Source of the DNA: Gracilaria vermiculophylla
Taxonomy: Eukaryota > Rhodophyta > Florideophyceae > Gracilariales > Gracilariaceae
Assembly: GCA_019155205.2 (NCBI GenBank)
Contig: JAHNZQ020000010.1
Location: forward strand, 2,117,606-2,181,605
Direction: 5' to 3'
DNA: 64,000 nt
Shown here: positions 50,544-60,641 of the stretch, piece after piece
How the letters are laid out: each line of letters starts with the position of its first letter
How positions within the stretch are numbered: position 1 is the stretch's first letter
Notes under the pieces: model-generated
Told to the model about the DNA's origin: nothing
The model's database searches: none
Seen by the model: only the letters and a program-made list of their open reading frames with translations
Position numbers and translations under genes: made by a program

Positions 50544-51498
50544 CATGAGCGACTCCAACGCCACCAAAGCGCTGCAGCAGCAGCAGCACGCCGCCACGGA
50601 GCGCGTCGCCACGGAGCGCGCCGAGCCGCCTCCTATGGGGCGCGCTGCCGCCGCCTTCCGCCTCCCGCCCGCCGCGCTCCGCGCCGCCGCCGTCGTGCTC
50701 GACGCCGTCGCCGTCGCCGCCTGGCAGGCCGGCCGCCTGGGCTCGCCGCCCTTCTCCCTGCAGCTCCTCGGCACGCTCGTCGTGCTCCCGTGGCTGCCCT
50801 ACCTGTGTTGCGCGTCGCTGCCCGCCGCCCTGCCGCGCTTCGTCGTCGCGGCGGCCGCCGTGGGCTGGGGCGCCGCCTGCCTGCTGCCGTCGGCCGTCGC
50901 GCTGTTTGTCGAGCTTTTCACCGGCCACCGACGCCCGGGCGCGTCCTGGCTGGATGGCGTGTGGCGCATTTACACCATCATGGCGCTGTGGGTGCTTCTG
51001 GCTGTCATCAACGAGCGCGTCGTGCGCCCGTGGTGGGTCGCCAACGCCGACTCCTTCCTCGCGCCGCTCCGCGCCTCCTCCGTCGCCGCCCAGGCGCACG
51101 ACCTGGCACTCACCCGCCGCGCCTCCGTGCTGGACGGCATCATGCAGCAGATGGTGGCGGTGTCGAAGCGCAAGATCCTGGCGTCGCGCACCCTGGACAC
51201 CAAGAGCTCGCGGCTGCAGCAGGCAAAGCAGAAGGTGGCCGACTTGAAGGCCGACATCAAGCTCGAGAAGGGCAAACTGGACGACGCCGGCACCAGCGCC
51301 GATAAGCAACGGTGCCTCGAAACCGTGCAGCAGTTGACCGAGCAGCTTCTCGAGACCGTCACCCGCGTTGATGACCTTCGCAACGATGTGCGCGTGTTGA
51401 AGGAGGAGGTGTCGCATTGTGAGCGTCAGATGGAACCATTGCAGCATAAGTGGGAACAGTCGCTGCACATTGAGAATCACACTCAATTCTATCGTTGA
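50544..51498 (+). CDS. Hypothetical multispan membrane protein with C-terminal coiled coil
   Basis: A 317-residue protein I do not recognise. After a polar Gln/Glu/Ala N-terminus (~35 residues), four hydrophobic segments appear at roughly 40-60, 70-95, 95-115 and 140-160 (including LLGTLVVLPWLPYLCCASL and IYTIMALWVLLAVIN). From about 205 to 305 the sequence is a heptad-like charged coil (SSRLQQAKQKVADLKADIKLEKG, LTEQLLETVTRVDDLRNDVRVLKEEV). The frame runs further upstream, but the ATG at 50544, in a CACCATGAG context, is chosen. The layout resembles membrane tethers or mechanosensory-type helpers, but no family can be assigned. Codon use and length support a real gene. Confidence 0.6.
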
Positions 51499-51920
51499 CA
51501 CTGTTTTATCTTTGTTTATCATTCTAAACCTCTAACTAAGCCCGAAAGGCGGTTGGTGCAGTAGCTTGTGCCTTCGCCCGAATCGCCTGATCTGCCGTTT
51601 TACTAATTTGACCATTGGCGTCGAGGGCGTCGAGGGCGGCGTCGAGGGCGTCATTTGCTACGTTTGTTACGTTTGTTACGCACCAAGTGAAACACATCAC
51701 GACGCAGCGCAAGCATTTGTTGCTTGTTTTGCGCAACACACTCGATGGAAACAATAAAGACGATATATGATTATCCGAAAACGTCTCAAGTTTGAAGGTG
51801 CACCGCGTATCTCTAGGTAGCGCTCTTTGCGAAGAGCTTTACGGACGCGTAACGTCGCAAGCTATATGAACATGGAGCCAAGGTACGGTGAGGGTTGTGC
51901 AGTATGAAAATCTGCGCTGT
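51499..51920. other. Convergent spacer with small GTCGAGGGC repeat
   Basis: About 420 bases between two stops. A 9-bp GTCGAGGGC-type repeat occurs near 51,620-51,650, followed by TACGTTTGT repeats. No gene is seen. Confidence 0.45.
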
Positions 51921-53117
51921 TCAGGTTGATGCGGATTTGGTGCTGTTGTAGAAGCGTATGAACATATTCCAGGTCATGGCGGTGGCGTGCCCGACGGGAA
52001 CCTCACATATTTCCTGCATGAGCAGCTGCAATTCGCGATCAGTGGCCTCCGAGGCGACGGCCAGGTTTCGAACGCAGGTCGAGAAGGTGTTCAAGGTCAC
52101 CTGCTGACGCTCCGCGCCGAGAAACTGCACCCAGGCCTGGCGCGCTGTTCGGTACCTGTGCGCGTGGATGTGCGCCACAAAGGCGCGGCGGATCAAGCCC
52201 TGGCGCGCGCGGGACGCGGGCGAGGCCACGTGCGTGTCGTCCTCGAGCGCGCGGCGCAGCGAAGCGGCCTGCGGCGGGGCCATGGCGGACGCGCGCACCG
52301 AGCGGCGGCGCGACGACTCGCTCACGCTGCCCAGGCTTTGCACGCGCGCAAACGCGCGCGAGCTGGAGGGGTGCGAATGGGGGTCCGGGGCGGGCGGATT
52401 TGACGCGCGCGGCCGCGAGGAGGAGGCGCAGTTGACGGCGTTGAGCTGCGCCTCGAGGAGGCGGATTCGGCGGGAGAGCTTCGAGCGGGCGTCGTTGTGC
52501 TCCTGCGTGAGCGTGGCCAGCTCGGCAGACAGGGCGGCGGACTTGGTGCGCACAGAGTCTAGCTCGGCGTGCAGGGCGGCATTGTGGCGCTGAAGGGCGT
52601 GGTTTTCTTGCGCCAGGCGATCGTTTTGAGCGGTGAGGTTGTGCAGGGCGCTGTCGTTCGGCAGGGACGCGGCGGGGGTCGGGCAGTACGGCGTGGAGGC
52701 GTCTGGAATGAGAGGCTCCTCTTCCTCGCCCACGTTGCAGAACTTTATGTGCGGGACGTCGTCAATGAAGACGAGATCGGGGTGTGACGGGGGTTGGTTG
52801 GCGTCGTTGCTGGCGGAATCAGACACGTCGCTGGTGTGGGGCTCGAAGATGAGGTGGGCGGGCGGGTGCGGGGCGCGGGACGGGGAGGGTGTGCGGCGCT
52901 GCGAAAGGCGGCGGAAGACGCGGCGAGGGGGGCGCGATGAGGAGGAGCGCGATAGAAAGCGACGGCGCGTCGGGGGCGGCAGCGTCATGGTGGCGTGGAG
53001 CGAGGCAGAGTTGGCGGCGGCGGGTTGGTGCGAAGTGGAGCGCGAGAAAAGGCGGCGGGAGCGGCGGGCATCGGCGCTGGCGCTGGACTGGCGCGGACGC
53101 TGAGCGTAGGAGCGCAT
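51921..53117 (-). CDS. Orphan coiled-coil protein with basic N-terminus
   Basis: A 398-residue protein I do not recognise. The first ~90 residues are Arg/Ser/Pro-rich and could be disordered or nucleic-acid binding. An acidic patch (NVGEEEEPLIPD) follows. A heptad coil runs at about 155-225 (LTAQNDRLAQENHALQRHN, LHAELDSVRTKSAALSAELATL). A Ser/Arg linker leads to an ordered C-terminal ~110 residues: ARQGLIRRAFVAHIHAHRYRTARQAWVQFL, LNTFSTCVRNLAVASEATDRELQLL and TAMTWNMFIRFYN. The last part has helix-loop-helix spacing loosely like a pair of degenerate EF-hands, without a clear calcium loop. A second Met at 44 could also be the start. Confidence 0.6.
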   Translation of the reverse strand: MRSYAQRPRQSSASADARRSRRLFSRSTSHQPAAANSASLHATMTLPPPTRRRFLSRSSSSRPPRRVFRRLSQRRTPSPSRAPHPPAHLIFEPHTSDVSDSASNDANQPPSHPDLVFIDDVPHIKFCNVGEEEEPLIPDASTPYCPTPAASLPNDSALHNLTAQNDRLAQENHALQRHNAALHAELDSVRTKSAALSAELATLTQEHNDARSKLSRRIRLLEAQLNAVNCASSSRPRASNPPAPDPHSHPSSSRAFARVQSLGSVSESSRRRSVRASAMAPPQAASLRRALEDDTHVASPASRARQGLIRRAFVAHIHAHRYRTARQAWVQFLGAERQQVTLNTFSTCVRNLAVASEATDRELQLLMQEICEVPVGHATAMTWNMFIRFYNSTKSAST

Positions 53118-54552
53118 GATGCGGGGGTGAGGGCGGGGGATGGGGAGGGGGAGATTGGCGGGGGGGGCGGGGGGGGGATTGGAGGGGGCGGCAGACGCGA
53201 GGAAGGCGGATCGAGGGGCGACGCGGGGGCGCGCGCAAAATGGTCAGAGGTCGAGCTCGCCCGAGTGAAGACAAACAGCGCGGTGGCAACGGAAACAATG
53301 GCGCGCGCAGTCACGCGTCTCACAGCATGCGCATGAGGCATTGGTTTGCGCGTGCCGTTGGAATTGCACTGCCGCGCGTGGATGGGCGGTGTGTACACGT
53401 GTGGGTGTTGTTTTTGATCTGTGCGCGGTGGCCACCATTGGCCACGACGCAGCAGCGCTTGCGCCGCAGCGGCGGGCGGCGGCGTGCGCGCGGCGGCGAG
53501 CGGGCGGTGGCGTGCTGGCGGTGGCGTGCGGGCGGTGGCGTGCGGGCGGTGGCGTGCGGGCGGGGTGGGGGGCGATGTGCGGCGAGGCGCGGCGCGATGT
53601 GCGGGTGCGCGCATGAGCCGCTTCGCGGTGGCGCGAGCCGTGCGACGGCGGCGGCGGCGGCGGCGGCGCGGCACGGCGGCGGCAGCAATTCCAGCGGCGG
53701 TGTGCTCCCGCGGCGCGCGCGGCGGCGCCGATTGGCGCAGCCGCGCGCAGGTTGGCGGCGGCGGCGCTGCGACGCCGCGTGTGCCACCGTCGCCAATTCA
53801 TTCGCTGTTTGAGCAGCGCGCGTGCGCTCACAATTCAGCGCGTTGCGCCAGTTTGGCGGTGCGCACGTATGCGCGCGGCGCGCGTGCGCGCGTGCAGCGC
53901 GCATTCGGCATGTGCGCCGTGCGCGCGCGCTGTGTGCTTCCACTTGTGTGATTCGCCGCCTGCTGCCTCTGTCCCGCGCGCGCCGCGCGCGCCCCGCGTG
54001 CCTGCAGCGCGCGCCGCCACGCCGTGCGCCCGCCGCCGCACCACGTCACTCGCCACCCCCGCCCCCCCCCCCCGCGCCCCGACGCGCGCCGCCTCGAGAC
54101 CGGCGCCAGCGGCGGCGCCGCCAGCTTGCGCACGCCGCCGGGGCGCCCCGCCACGTGGCCACGGTGCGCGGCCAGCGCCGCGCCGCCAACTTGCGCACGC
54201 CGCCGGGGCGCCCTACAACGTGGCCACGGTGCGCGGCCAGCGCCGCACCGCCTCTTGCGCCGCGCCGCCTCTTGCGCCGCACCAGCTCACGCCATGTCAG
54301 CGCCAATCATTGCAGTCTTGCGTGCGCAAGCGCCCCGCCTTGGGCCCGAGTGTGCGCGCTGCGCCGGCGCCACCGCCTCCGCGCCCAGCTCACCGAGTCG
54401 TACCTTCCGCAACGCGCCTGCTCGAGCGCGCCGCGCTTAAAAGCGAGCATCTTGCGCCCGCCGCGCTCACCTCGTTCACCAACCAAGCCCGCGCGCATTC
54501 CCCAAGTGAGCTGCGCCCGCCGACGCCGCCGTTGCCCATTCCGACCCGCACC
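53118..54552. promoter_or_regulatory. Long, very GC-rich divergent spacer with tandem repeats
   Basis: About 1.4 kb between outward-facing genes. It holds a GCGGGCGGTGGCGT-type tandem near 53,500-53,565, a CCAAT box (ATTGGCGCAG at 53731-53740), a C-run at 54,063-54,073 and a 65-bp tandem duplication at 54120-54249. Long frames exist on several strands only because stops are rare at this GC. No gene is supported. Confidence 0.5.
54120..54249. repeat. 65-bp tandem duplication
   Basis: Two consecutive copies, 54120-54184 and 54185-54249, differ at only a few positions and share the block from CTTGCGCACGCC to GGCCAGCGCCGC. They lie in the promoter region of the small secreted-protein gene. Confidence 0.85.
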
Positions 54553-54798
54553 ATGCTGTCCCGCGCTCTCGTTGTCGCCGTCTTGGTGGCGCTGGTCGTT
54601 TGCCGCGCCGCCGCCGCGCCCACGCGCTACACCATGCGCTACGGCTCGCATGACACCTCCAAGTTGGCCAAAGCCGCCGCCGCCGGCCGCCGAAACAGCG
54701 CCGATGCCGCCTATGTCTCCGACCTCGCCAAGCTTGTGCGCAGAAGGCAGCGCCACGTCGCAAAGCTCAGGGCCATGCGCGCAGCCAGTCGTCGCTGA
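54553..54798 (+). CDS. Small secreted hypothetical protein
   Basis: An 81-residue protein. MLSRALVVAVLVALVVCRAAA is a textbook signal peptide with Ala-x-Ala cleavage near residue 21-22. The ~60-residue mature part is basic with Ala (KLAKAAAAGRRNSADAAYVSDLAKLVRRRQRHVAKLRAMR) and likely helical, without cysteines. It could be an exported peptide, a cationic antimicrobial-like helix or a prepropeptide with dibasic sites. I do not recognise a family. The start is in a CGCACCATG context. Repeats follow the stop. Confidence 0.5.
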   Translation: MLSRALVVAVLVALVVCRAAAAPTRYTMRYGSHDTSKLAKAAAAGRRNSADAAYVSDLAKLVRRRQRHVAKLRAMRAASRR

Positions 54799-54818
54799 GT
54801 CCATGCCGCTGTCGCCGC

Positions 54819-54928
54819 CGCTTTCGCTTTGGCTTTCGCTTTGGCTTTTGCTTTGGCTTTCGCTTTGGCTTTCGCTTTGGCTTTTCGTTTTGGCTTTTCA
54901 TTTTGGCTTTCGCTTTGGCTTTCGCTTC
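54819..54928 (+). repeat. GCTTTGGCTTTC-type tandem repeat
   Basis: About nine imperfect copies of a 12-bp CTTTGGCTTTCG-like unit start just after the small secreted-protein stop. On the plus strand the region is T-rich and pyrimidine-biased. It is probably 3' UTR or spacer sequence. Confidence 0.85.
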
Positions 54929-55193
54929 AGCGCTGCCCGTTCTGCGCCTTTTGCTTCGTGCGTCCCCGTGCTGGCCGTCGTTCACTGTGTACGCTTAGCT
55001 TTCGTTTGGTTGTTGTATTCAAACCCTTTCCCTCTTCTCTTCTTCTTCTTCATGTAAAACGTCTCTCTCACTCACGCTTCGCCCCTCCTCGTGCTCGCCC
55101 GCACCCCGCAATCGCTCCAGCCCTTCCTCTTGAGCCGCCGCCCCCTGTTTCTGTTCTTCCGCCACGCTCGGTCGTCGTGCACACCCGCTCCCA

Positions 55194-55756
55194 ATGGTAT
55201 CGCCGTCTCCTTTCCGCTTTGATGGCACTGCTTGCGCCTGCTGTTGCTAACTCCGCTTCGTGTTCTCCCCATCTCCACCTCTTGCTGCTGCCGTCTTCTC
55301 CACAGCAAACCGAAACCGTCGCTTCCAAGACCATCACCCCCGTGCAGAGCAAAGCGCTCGTCAAGAATATGCTGCGTGCCGCCTTCTCCTCCGTCGCCTA
55401 CATTCGCAACTTGTTTGACAAAAAGGTACGTCACAGCCGCACCGGCCGCGCGCGCCCGCCTGTTTTGCCCGCTCACCGCTGCGTGCCGCCGTGTCCATCC
55501 GCGCCCGCAGAACTTTGAGAAGACCAAAATCGGCACCACCGCCTTCTACAAGATCAAGGACCAGTGCGCCGGAAACGTCGCGCGCTACAGGAAGTGGTTG
55601 AACGACGGCGTGTTCCACGCGCTGGCGCGCAAGTATCTGGCCGTCGCGCGCATCGAGATCTACAAGCACCCCGCGCCCGGCGCGCGCGGCCGCGGCCGCG
55701 CGCCCGCGTGCGCCAGCGAGCACCTGCTCGAGTGCTACGCGTTCCACGTCGCGTAC

Positions 55757-55791
<35 letters not shown>

Positions 55792-56808
55792 GGCGCGCCT
55801 GCAGCTCGCCGTGGCGCGGCACGCGCCCGACAACGAGGTCGCGCGCGTCAGCGTCAAGGAGGGCTCGCGCGAGATGCTCAGCCGCCTCATGGACGTGACG
55901 CGCGCGCTGGGCGCGCTGCCGTCGCTGCGCGTCGTCAGCGTCAAGGTACGACGGCCGCCGCGCCCCCCGCGCCCCGCGCGCCCGCGCGCCGCCCCGACTG
56001 ACCTGGCGCGCAGCTGCTCTTCACCGCGGACACGCCCGCACACTACCAGCCGCCGCTGTTCTCGCCGGTGCGCGACGACGTGTGGTTTGTGGGCGACGCC
56101 ATCGACGTGGTGACCGGCAGCGTGGCCACGCCGTTCCACAGCCTCAAGATGCAGGTGTTTGCGCGCAACACCGCGGAGCAGCGCGCGACGCTGTCGGCGC
56201 TCAAGCAAATCGCGGGCGGAGGCGCTGCGGACACGGCTGCCGCGCCCGCCTCAGCGCGGCGGCGCCACGGGGCGCGGGCGGGCGCGGCCTCGCAGGACGG
56301 CGCGGCCTCGCAGGACGGCGCGGCCTCGCAGGACGGCGCGGCCTCGCAGGACGGCGCGAGCGTGGAGGATGGCGCGAGCGTGGAGGACGGCGCGGCGGCA
56401 GGGGACGGCGCGGCGGCAGGGGACGGCGCGGCGGCAGAGGAAAGCGTGGTGCGCGAGAAAGCGCCGACGCCGGAGGCGGCGCGCGCAGAGGAAACGGTAC
56501 GAGAGAGCGGGGCGGAGGTGGGTGGTGGCGCGGGGCGCGCGGGGCGCGCGGCGGATGCGAGCGGGAGCGCGCGCGGCGAAGGCAGGCGGCCGTCGAGCGG
56601 GGGGCGCGCGAGGGAGAGTGCGCGGCTGGCGGACGATGGTGCGCGGGCGCGGAGGACGAGCAGGGGCGGAGACGGGCGCCAGGGGTTGGGCGCAGAGGCG
56701 GCGACGCAAGACAGCGACTTTGAGGCGACGCAGACCAGGCGGGGTGGCAAGAGGAAGATGAGCAGAGTGGAAAAGTGTATCGTGGTGCGCAAGAGATGCC
56801 GGCAGTAG
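55194..56808 (+). CDS. HOP1: HOP1/HORMAD-like meiotic HORMA-domain protein, spliced
   Basis: Exons 55306-55425, 55511-55945 and 56014-56808 join in frame. Their introns have GTACG donors and CGCAG acceptors. The first codon may come from an ATG at 55194 spliced at GTATCG to CCACAG at 55305, giving 450 residues; otherwise translation starts at ATG 55222. The HORMA domain is clear: QSKALVKNMLRAAFSSVAYIRNLF, YRKWLNDGVFHALARKYLAVA, SREMLSRLMDVTRALGALPSL and VVSVKLLFTADTPAHYQPPLF. Family members build meiotic chromosome axes and steer homologue recombination. A nine-unit hexapeptide array (56284-56445: AASQDG x4, ASVEDG x2, AAAGDG x2, AAAEES) precedes a low-complexity tail ending in basic KRKMSRVEKC. 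Finding it suggests a sexual cycle. Confidence 0.8.
56284..56445 (+). repeat. Nine 18-bp coding repeats in HOP1-like gene
   Basis: Nine in-frame 18-bp units encode hexapeptides of three subtypes, each ending in acidic-Gly or Glu-Ser. Near-identity between neighbours indicates recent slippage or unequal exchange. Confidence 0.9.
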
Positions 56809-57657
56809 TTGTTGTGGGTTGGAACGAGAGGCGGGTTTGGAAAGGTAAGGTGTATACACACGCGTCGATGATCGGGCGTGCAATGGGCGGCCGATGACTG
56901 TTTGGGAAAAGTGCCAAGGAGGAACGAGCCATATTTACGATGATGATTGGCTATGGGGAGTATAACGTAGAAGACAGCTGTGTGCAGCGGCACGAGAACG
57001 AATAATGTGTGGGCACGCGTGGAGATGGTGTCAGATGCGCGCGCGCGGGATGGCGCAGAGACGGGGCGCGGTGTAATGCGCGGCGGCATAGAATGAATCA
57101 GGTGAAAACGCTGGTGCTCATAGACGGCGGTGGAGATGTGATGAAGGTGCACTATGGCGGGCGGGGGTGAGTCGGAGGAGAGAAACGCGAGGGGGAGGGG
57201 GCGCAAGGTGTCGTGCGCAAGTGCGGAAAGCGCGGGCGTTGTCGGCCGCGTTGCTTGCGCAGCGATCGTTCCACCGGCGCGGGCTTCGCGGCTGGCGGTC
57301 TCGGCGCGCGCGCCCTCAGCCAAAAAACTACGCTCTCGTCCACGAACGACGCATGACAGCGCGGGCGGAAAACGGCGCACCGTCAGCGCGTTTTCCGCCG
57401 TCTCATGTGGCGCGCGCCTATTGGTGCGCGCTATCGACGCGCGCCGTGACACGTCTCCACGCCGCCGCGATGTTTTCCGCTGCGGATGGGCGCCAGCCTC
57501 TTGATGGAGCTACTCGGTCGGCGCCGCTTCGCCGCGCACCCCTTCCCACCCTCAACGCGCGTTGTGTTCTCCAACACGCCGCTGCCCGCCCACGCGTCGC
57601 CCGCCGCTGCCCGCTCGCGCGGCCTGCACCCCTGGCACGGTTCGCGGTCCGCGCGCT
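56809..57657. other. Intergenic between HOP1-like and APH-like genes
   Basis: About 850 bases. The left part is moderate in GC and likely 3' UTR. The right part is GC-rich with a CCAAT-type box (CTATTGGTGCGCG near 57,418) and is the probable promoter. A minus-strand frame of 469 codons overlaps here but is low-complexity and antisense to HOP1, so it is not annotated. Confidence 0.4.
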
Positions 57658-59301
57658 ATGGGCCCTCTCTCCAGGCAGGCGCCGACCAACGCGTCGCCGT
57701 CGCCGCCACTGTCGTCGGCTCCGCCCAAGTGCGCCACCCCCCCGCCGCCCACCACCCTCATGCCGCGACTGTGCGTGCACCTCGTCGTCGTGAATAACTC
57801 GGACCTGTCAGTTCTGGCGAGTGTGACTTGTGACTCGCAACTGGCGCTCCCGTGCGTGCGCCCGCTCACCCGCCAGCTGTACTATATGAACGTGTCCGCC
57901 GCGCGCATGTTCGACCTGCGCCAGTGGGAGGTGGAGTCGTGCGCGCTCGAGCACTACATCCACGCGCAACTGGCCATCAACTTCCACACGCTGGGCACGA
58001 TCTGCTACCGGCCGTCGCCGCCGCCGCCGGCGTCGCCGCGCGCGCCCGGCCACGAGGCGCACGAGCCGCAGGTGGTGCTGCTGGGCGTGGCGGACGGCGC
58101 GCAGCCGTGCGCGCCGCCGCTGCGCTGGGTGCGGCGGCGGCAGCTGGCGCAGCAGCGCTGGCAGCGCGCGCGCGGCGGCGTGGACGGCGCGGCGCAGGTG
58201 GACGCGGCGCTGCGCGCGCTGCGCGGCGCGCGCGCGGCCGTGCCGTCCGCGCCGTGGCTGTGGCGCGCGTGGGAGCGCGCGCTGCTGGCGTGGGTGCGGC
58301 GCGCGCTGGCAGCGCAGCAGCTGGCGGCGGCGGCGCCGCCGCAGCGCGTGTGCAGCTCGGGCGAGTGCTGCGTGTGGCGCTGCCGCGTGCGGCGCGCCGG
58401 GCGCGGCGGGGCGCCCCGCGGCGCGGGCGCGGGCGCGGGCGCGGAGGTGTTCGTCAAGGCGGTGCGGCGGGCGAGCCAGGAGGCGTGGCGCGTGGACACG
58501 ATCGCGGCGGTGCTGCCCGCCTTTGTGCCGCGCGTGCTGGCGGTGAGCCGCGAGTACAACGCGGTGGTGCAGAAGAGCGGCGGGGCGGCGCTGGAGGCGG
58601 GCGCGGGCGTGGACGTGGGCGCGCTGGTCAGCTGGCTGAGGCGCATGCACGTGGCGTCCGTGCGCCACGTTGGCAGGCTGAGGGAGTGCGGGCTGCCGCT
58701 GTTGGACAGCCAGTGGCTCAGCGCGCAGTTCGACGCCATCATGCACCACGCGGGCGTACGCGCGCTGGAGGGTTACGCAGACTTGCAGCGCGACATTCGG
58801 TACATCCGGGGCAAATCGGCGCTGGTGCGCGAACTGTGCGCGGAGATCGGGCGGGTGGAGGTGCCGCACGTGCTGGTGCACGGCGACGCTCGGATGCACA
58901 ACGTCGGGTGCGCCAAGAGCGGGGGCGGGGCGGAGAAGTGGCAGCTGTTCGACTGGGGGTCGGCGTTCATAGGGCATCCGTTTTACGACGTGCGCGTGCT
59001 TGTGGAAGACATGCGCAGCGTGGGCGTGGGCGCAGGCAGGGCGGAGGACTGGGCGGAGGCGGCGGTGTCGCAGTGGCTGTCGGCGTGGGGGGCGCACGGC
59101 AGTGCGGACGAGCTGCGCAGCGTGTACGACCTGATGGACGTGATGCGGTTCGGCATCGAGATTCACAGGCTGAACGCGCTGTACGACGCGTACAGCGGCG
59201 TGGAGCGGCGAAGGCTCATTCCGCGGCTTGACTCGGAGGTCAGGGGGCTGTGCGCCATGTTGCACGACTTTGCGGCCAGCTCGGCGGCGGGCGGGTCGTA
59301 G
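57658..59301 (+). CDS. APH/choline-kinase-fold phosphotransferase-like protein
   Basis: A protein of 547 residues from ATG 57658, or 513 from ATG 57760. The catalytic region is VPHVLVHGDARMHNVGC, the HGDxxxxN loop of aminoglycoside/choline kinase-like phosphotransferases. It is followed by WQLFDWGSAFIGHPFYDVRVLVEDM, with the metal-binding D-W-G. An upstream hinge-like region, ALVSWLRRMHVASVRHVG, and an N-lobe Lys in EVFVKAVRRA are also present. The N-terminal ~150 residues are unlike standard members. Small-molecule substrate is unknown. Eukaryotic relatives phosphorylate choline, fructosamine or homoserine. Codons are almost entirely G/C-ending. Confidence 0.65.
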   Translation: MGPLSRQAPTNASPSPPLSSAPPKCATPPPPTTLMPRLCVHLVVVNNSDLSVLASVTCDSQLALPCVRPLTRQLYYMNVSAARMFDLRQWEVESCALEHYIHAQLAINFHTLGTICYRPSPPPPASPRAPGHEAHEPQVVLLGVADGAQPCAPPLRWVRRRQLAQQRWQRARGGVDGAAQVDAALRALRGARAAVPSAPWLWRAWERALLAWVRRALAAQQLAAAAPPQRVCSSGECCVWRCRVRRAGRGGAPRGAGAGAGAEVFVKAVRRASQEAWRVDTIAAVLPAFVPRVLAVSREYNAVVQKSGGAALEAGAGVDVGALVSWLRRMHVASVRHVGRLRECGLPLLDSQWLSAQFDAIMHHAGVRALEGYADLQRDIRYIRGKSALVRELCAEIGRVEVPHVLVHGDARMHNVGCAKSGGGAEKWQLFDWGSAFIGHPFYDVRVLVEDMRSVGVGAGRAEDWAEAAVSQWLSAWGAHGSADELRSVYDLMDVMRFGIEIHRLNALYDAYSGVERRRLIPRLDSEVRGLCAMLHDFAASSAAGGS

Positions 59302-59456
59302 CGGCGGGCGGGTCGTAGCGGCGGGCGGCGCGGATGGTAGCGGCAGGCGGATGGAAGAGGCGGGGGACGGCGCGGGAGTGAAAAGGGCAGACGGTGGGTG
59401 GGAGGTGAGGGGGGACGGCGGGCGCGATGAAGACAGGTGCGGGCGTTGACGATGGA

Positions 59457-59560
59457 GGTGCGCAGCGTGCGCTACATGTAAGCAGCAGACTGTGGCGGCG
59501 ACGAGGTTGGTGCGCAGCGCGCGCAACATGTAAGCAAGGCATTTGTGGCGGCGATGAAGC
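59457..59560. repeat. 52-bp tandem repeat, two copies
   Basis: Two diverged copies (59457-59508 and 59509-59560) share GGTGCGCAGCG, ACATGTAAGCA and TGTGGCGGCGA in the same order. They lie downstream of the APH-like gene. Confidence 0.75.
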
Positions 59561-60641
59561 GGCGAGGGGCGTGGCGCGGGGAGAGTGTGGCACTTGTGAC
59601 GCGCGTAAATCGGGTGAATGATGTATTATTAGGAGATTTGCTATCTAAGCGATTTGAACGCTGATTTTAGGGTTGTAATGTGTAATGTGCGTACGCATTA
59701 TTGGCCATCATGTGCGCGGAACATGTGCGGAGGCGCCCCGCCGCGCAGTTGCTGCGCGCGTTTTGCTGTCGCTTGTAAGCAGTGCGCATAACGCTCGCGC
59801 TCAGCGCTGTGCTTTGTATGTTGAGAGTTGCGCGCTTCAATCGCTCCGTTCGATATACGCATCAATGCATGTACGCGTGTGCGTGCGCTGTGATCTCGCT
59901 GCTCGCTGCCGTGTGCGGCCGCGCTCGCCGCCACGTCCGCCTCTGCGCCGCCGCGCGCGCCTCACTTGCGGCTCGCCGCGGGCTGGGGCGGCCGCCCGCC
60001 GCGCACGGCCGCCGCGCTGCTGCTGCTGCTGCTGCTTTGACGCCCGCGCGTCCTGCCGGGCCGTCGCGCGAGCGCGCAGCGGTGCGCCACGCAGGCGGCG
60101 CCACCGCCGCCGCCGCCGCGGCAGCCGGTGCGCCCGGCGCGCCGAGCGCGTGATGGCAGCGATGCGCCGCCTGCCGCCGCGCGCGTTGCGCGGCACGCAC
60201 GCCTCGCCGGCCTCGCCGGCCGCAACACAAACTGTGCACGCGCCTCCCGCCCCGTGCCGCCGTCGGCAGTGCTCCTTTTTTGAGGCCTCAAGCAACCAAA
60301 GCTATTCTTTTCTTAGCGGCGGCGGCGACAGGCCGCGCCACACGTGGCATGACTCGTGCGCTTTCTCGCCTGTGTTTGAGCGTTGCTTGGAGCAATTCAA
60401 CGTGCGCGTATTGCGCGAGATGGGGATGAATTGCGTGCGCGCGCGGAGGCGCGCACAGCTGGCTGGCAGCCTGCGCGCACCACCGCGGCGGTGTGCCAAC
60501 TCTGGATTGTTGGCGCGCTCATATGGCCATTGCGTGAGCGCGCGTTGCTAATTTGCGCCCAGAAAGCAGTGAATGACGCAGGAAAGCTAGCAGCGCACGC
60601 CACCAGAAACGCCTCGCGTCAGCGCCGCGCTGCCATCGTCG

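Noticed and set aside
51536..51754. A 72-codon minus-strand frame
   Set aside because: It is generated by 9-bp repeats and has no start context or domain.
56043..57452. A 469-codon minus-strand frame
   Set aside because: It is antisense to the HOP1-like repeat region; its repeats mirror the sense array and no domain is present.
59685..60551. A 288-codon plus-strand frame
   Set aside because: It has no conserved motif, is rich in Cys/Arg/Ala from GC-rich sequence, and lacks any homologous pattern.
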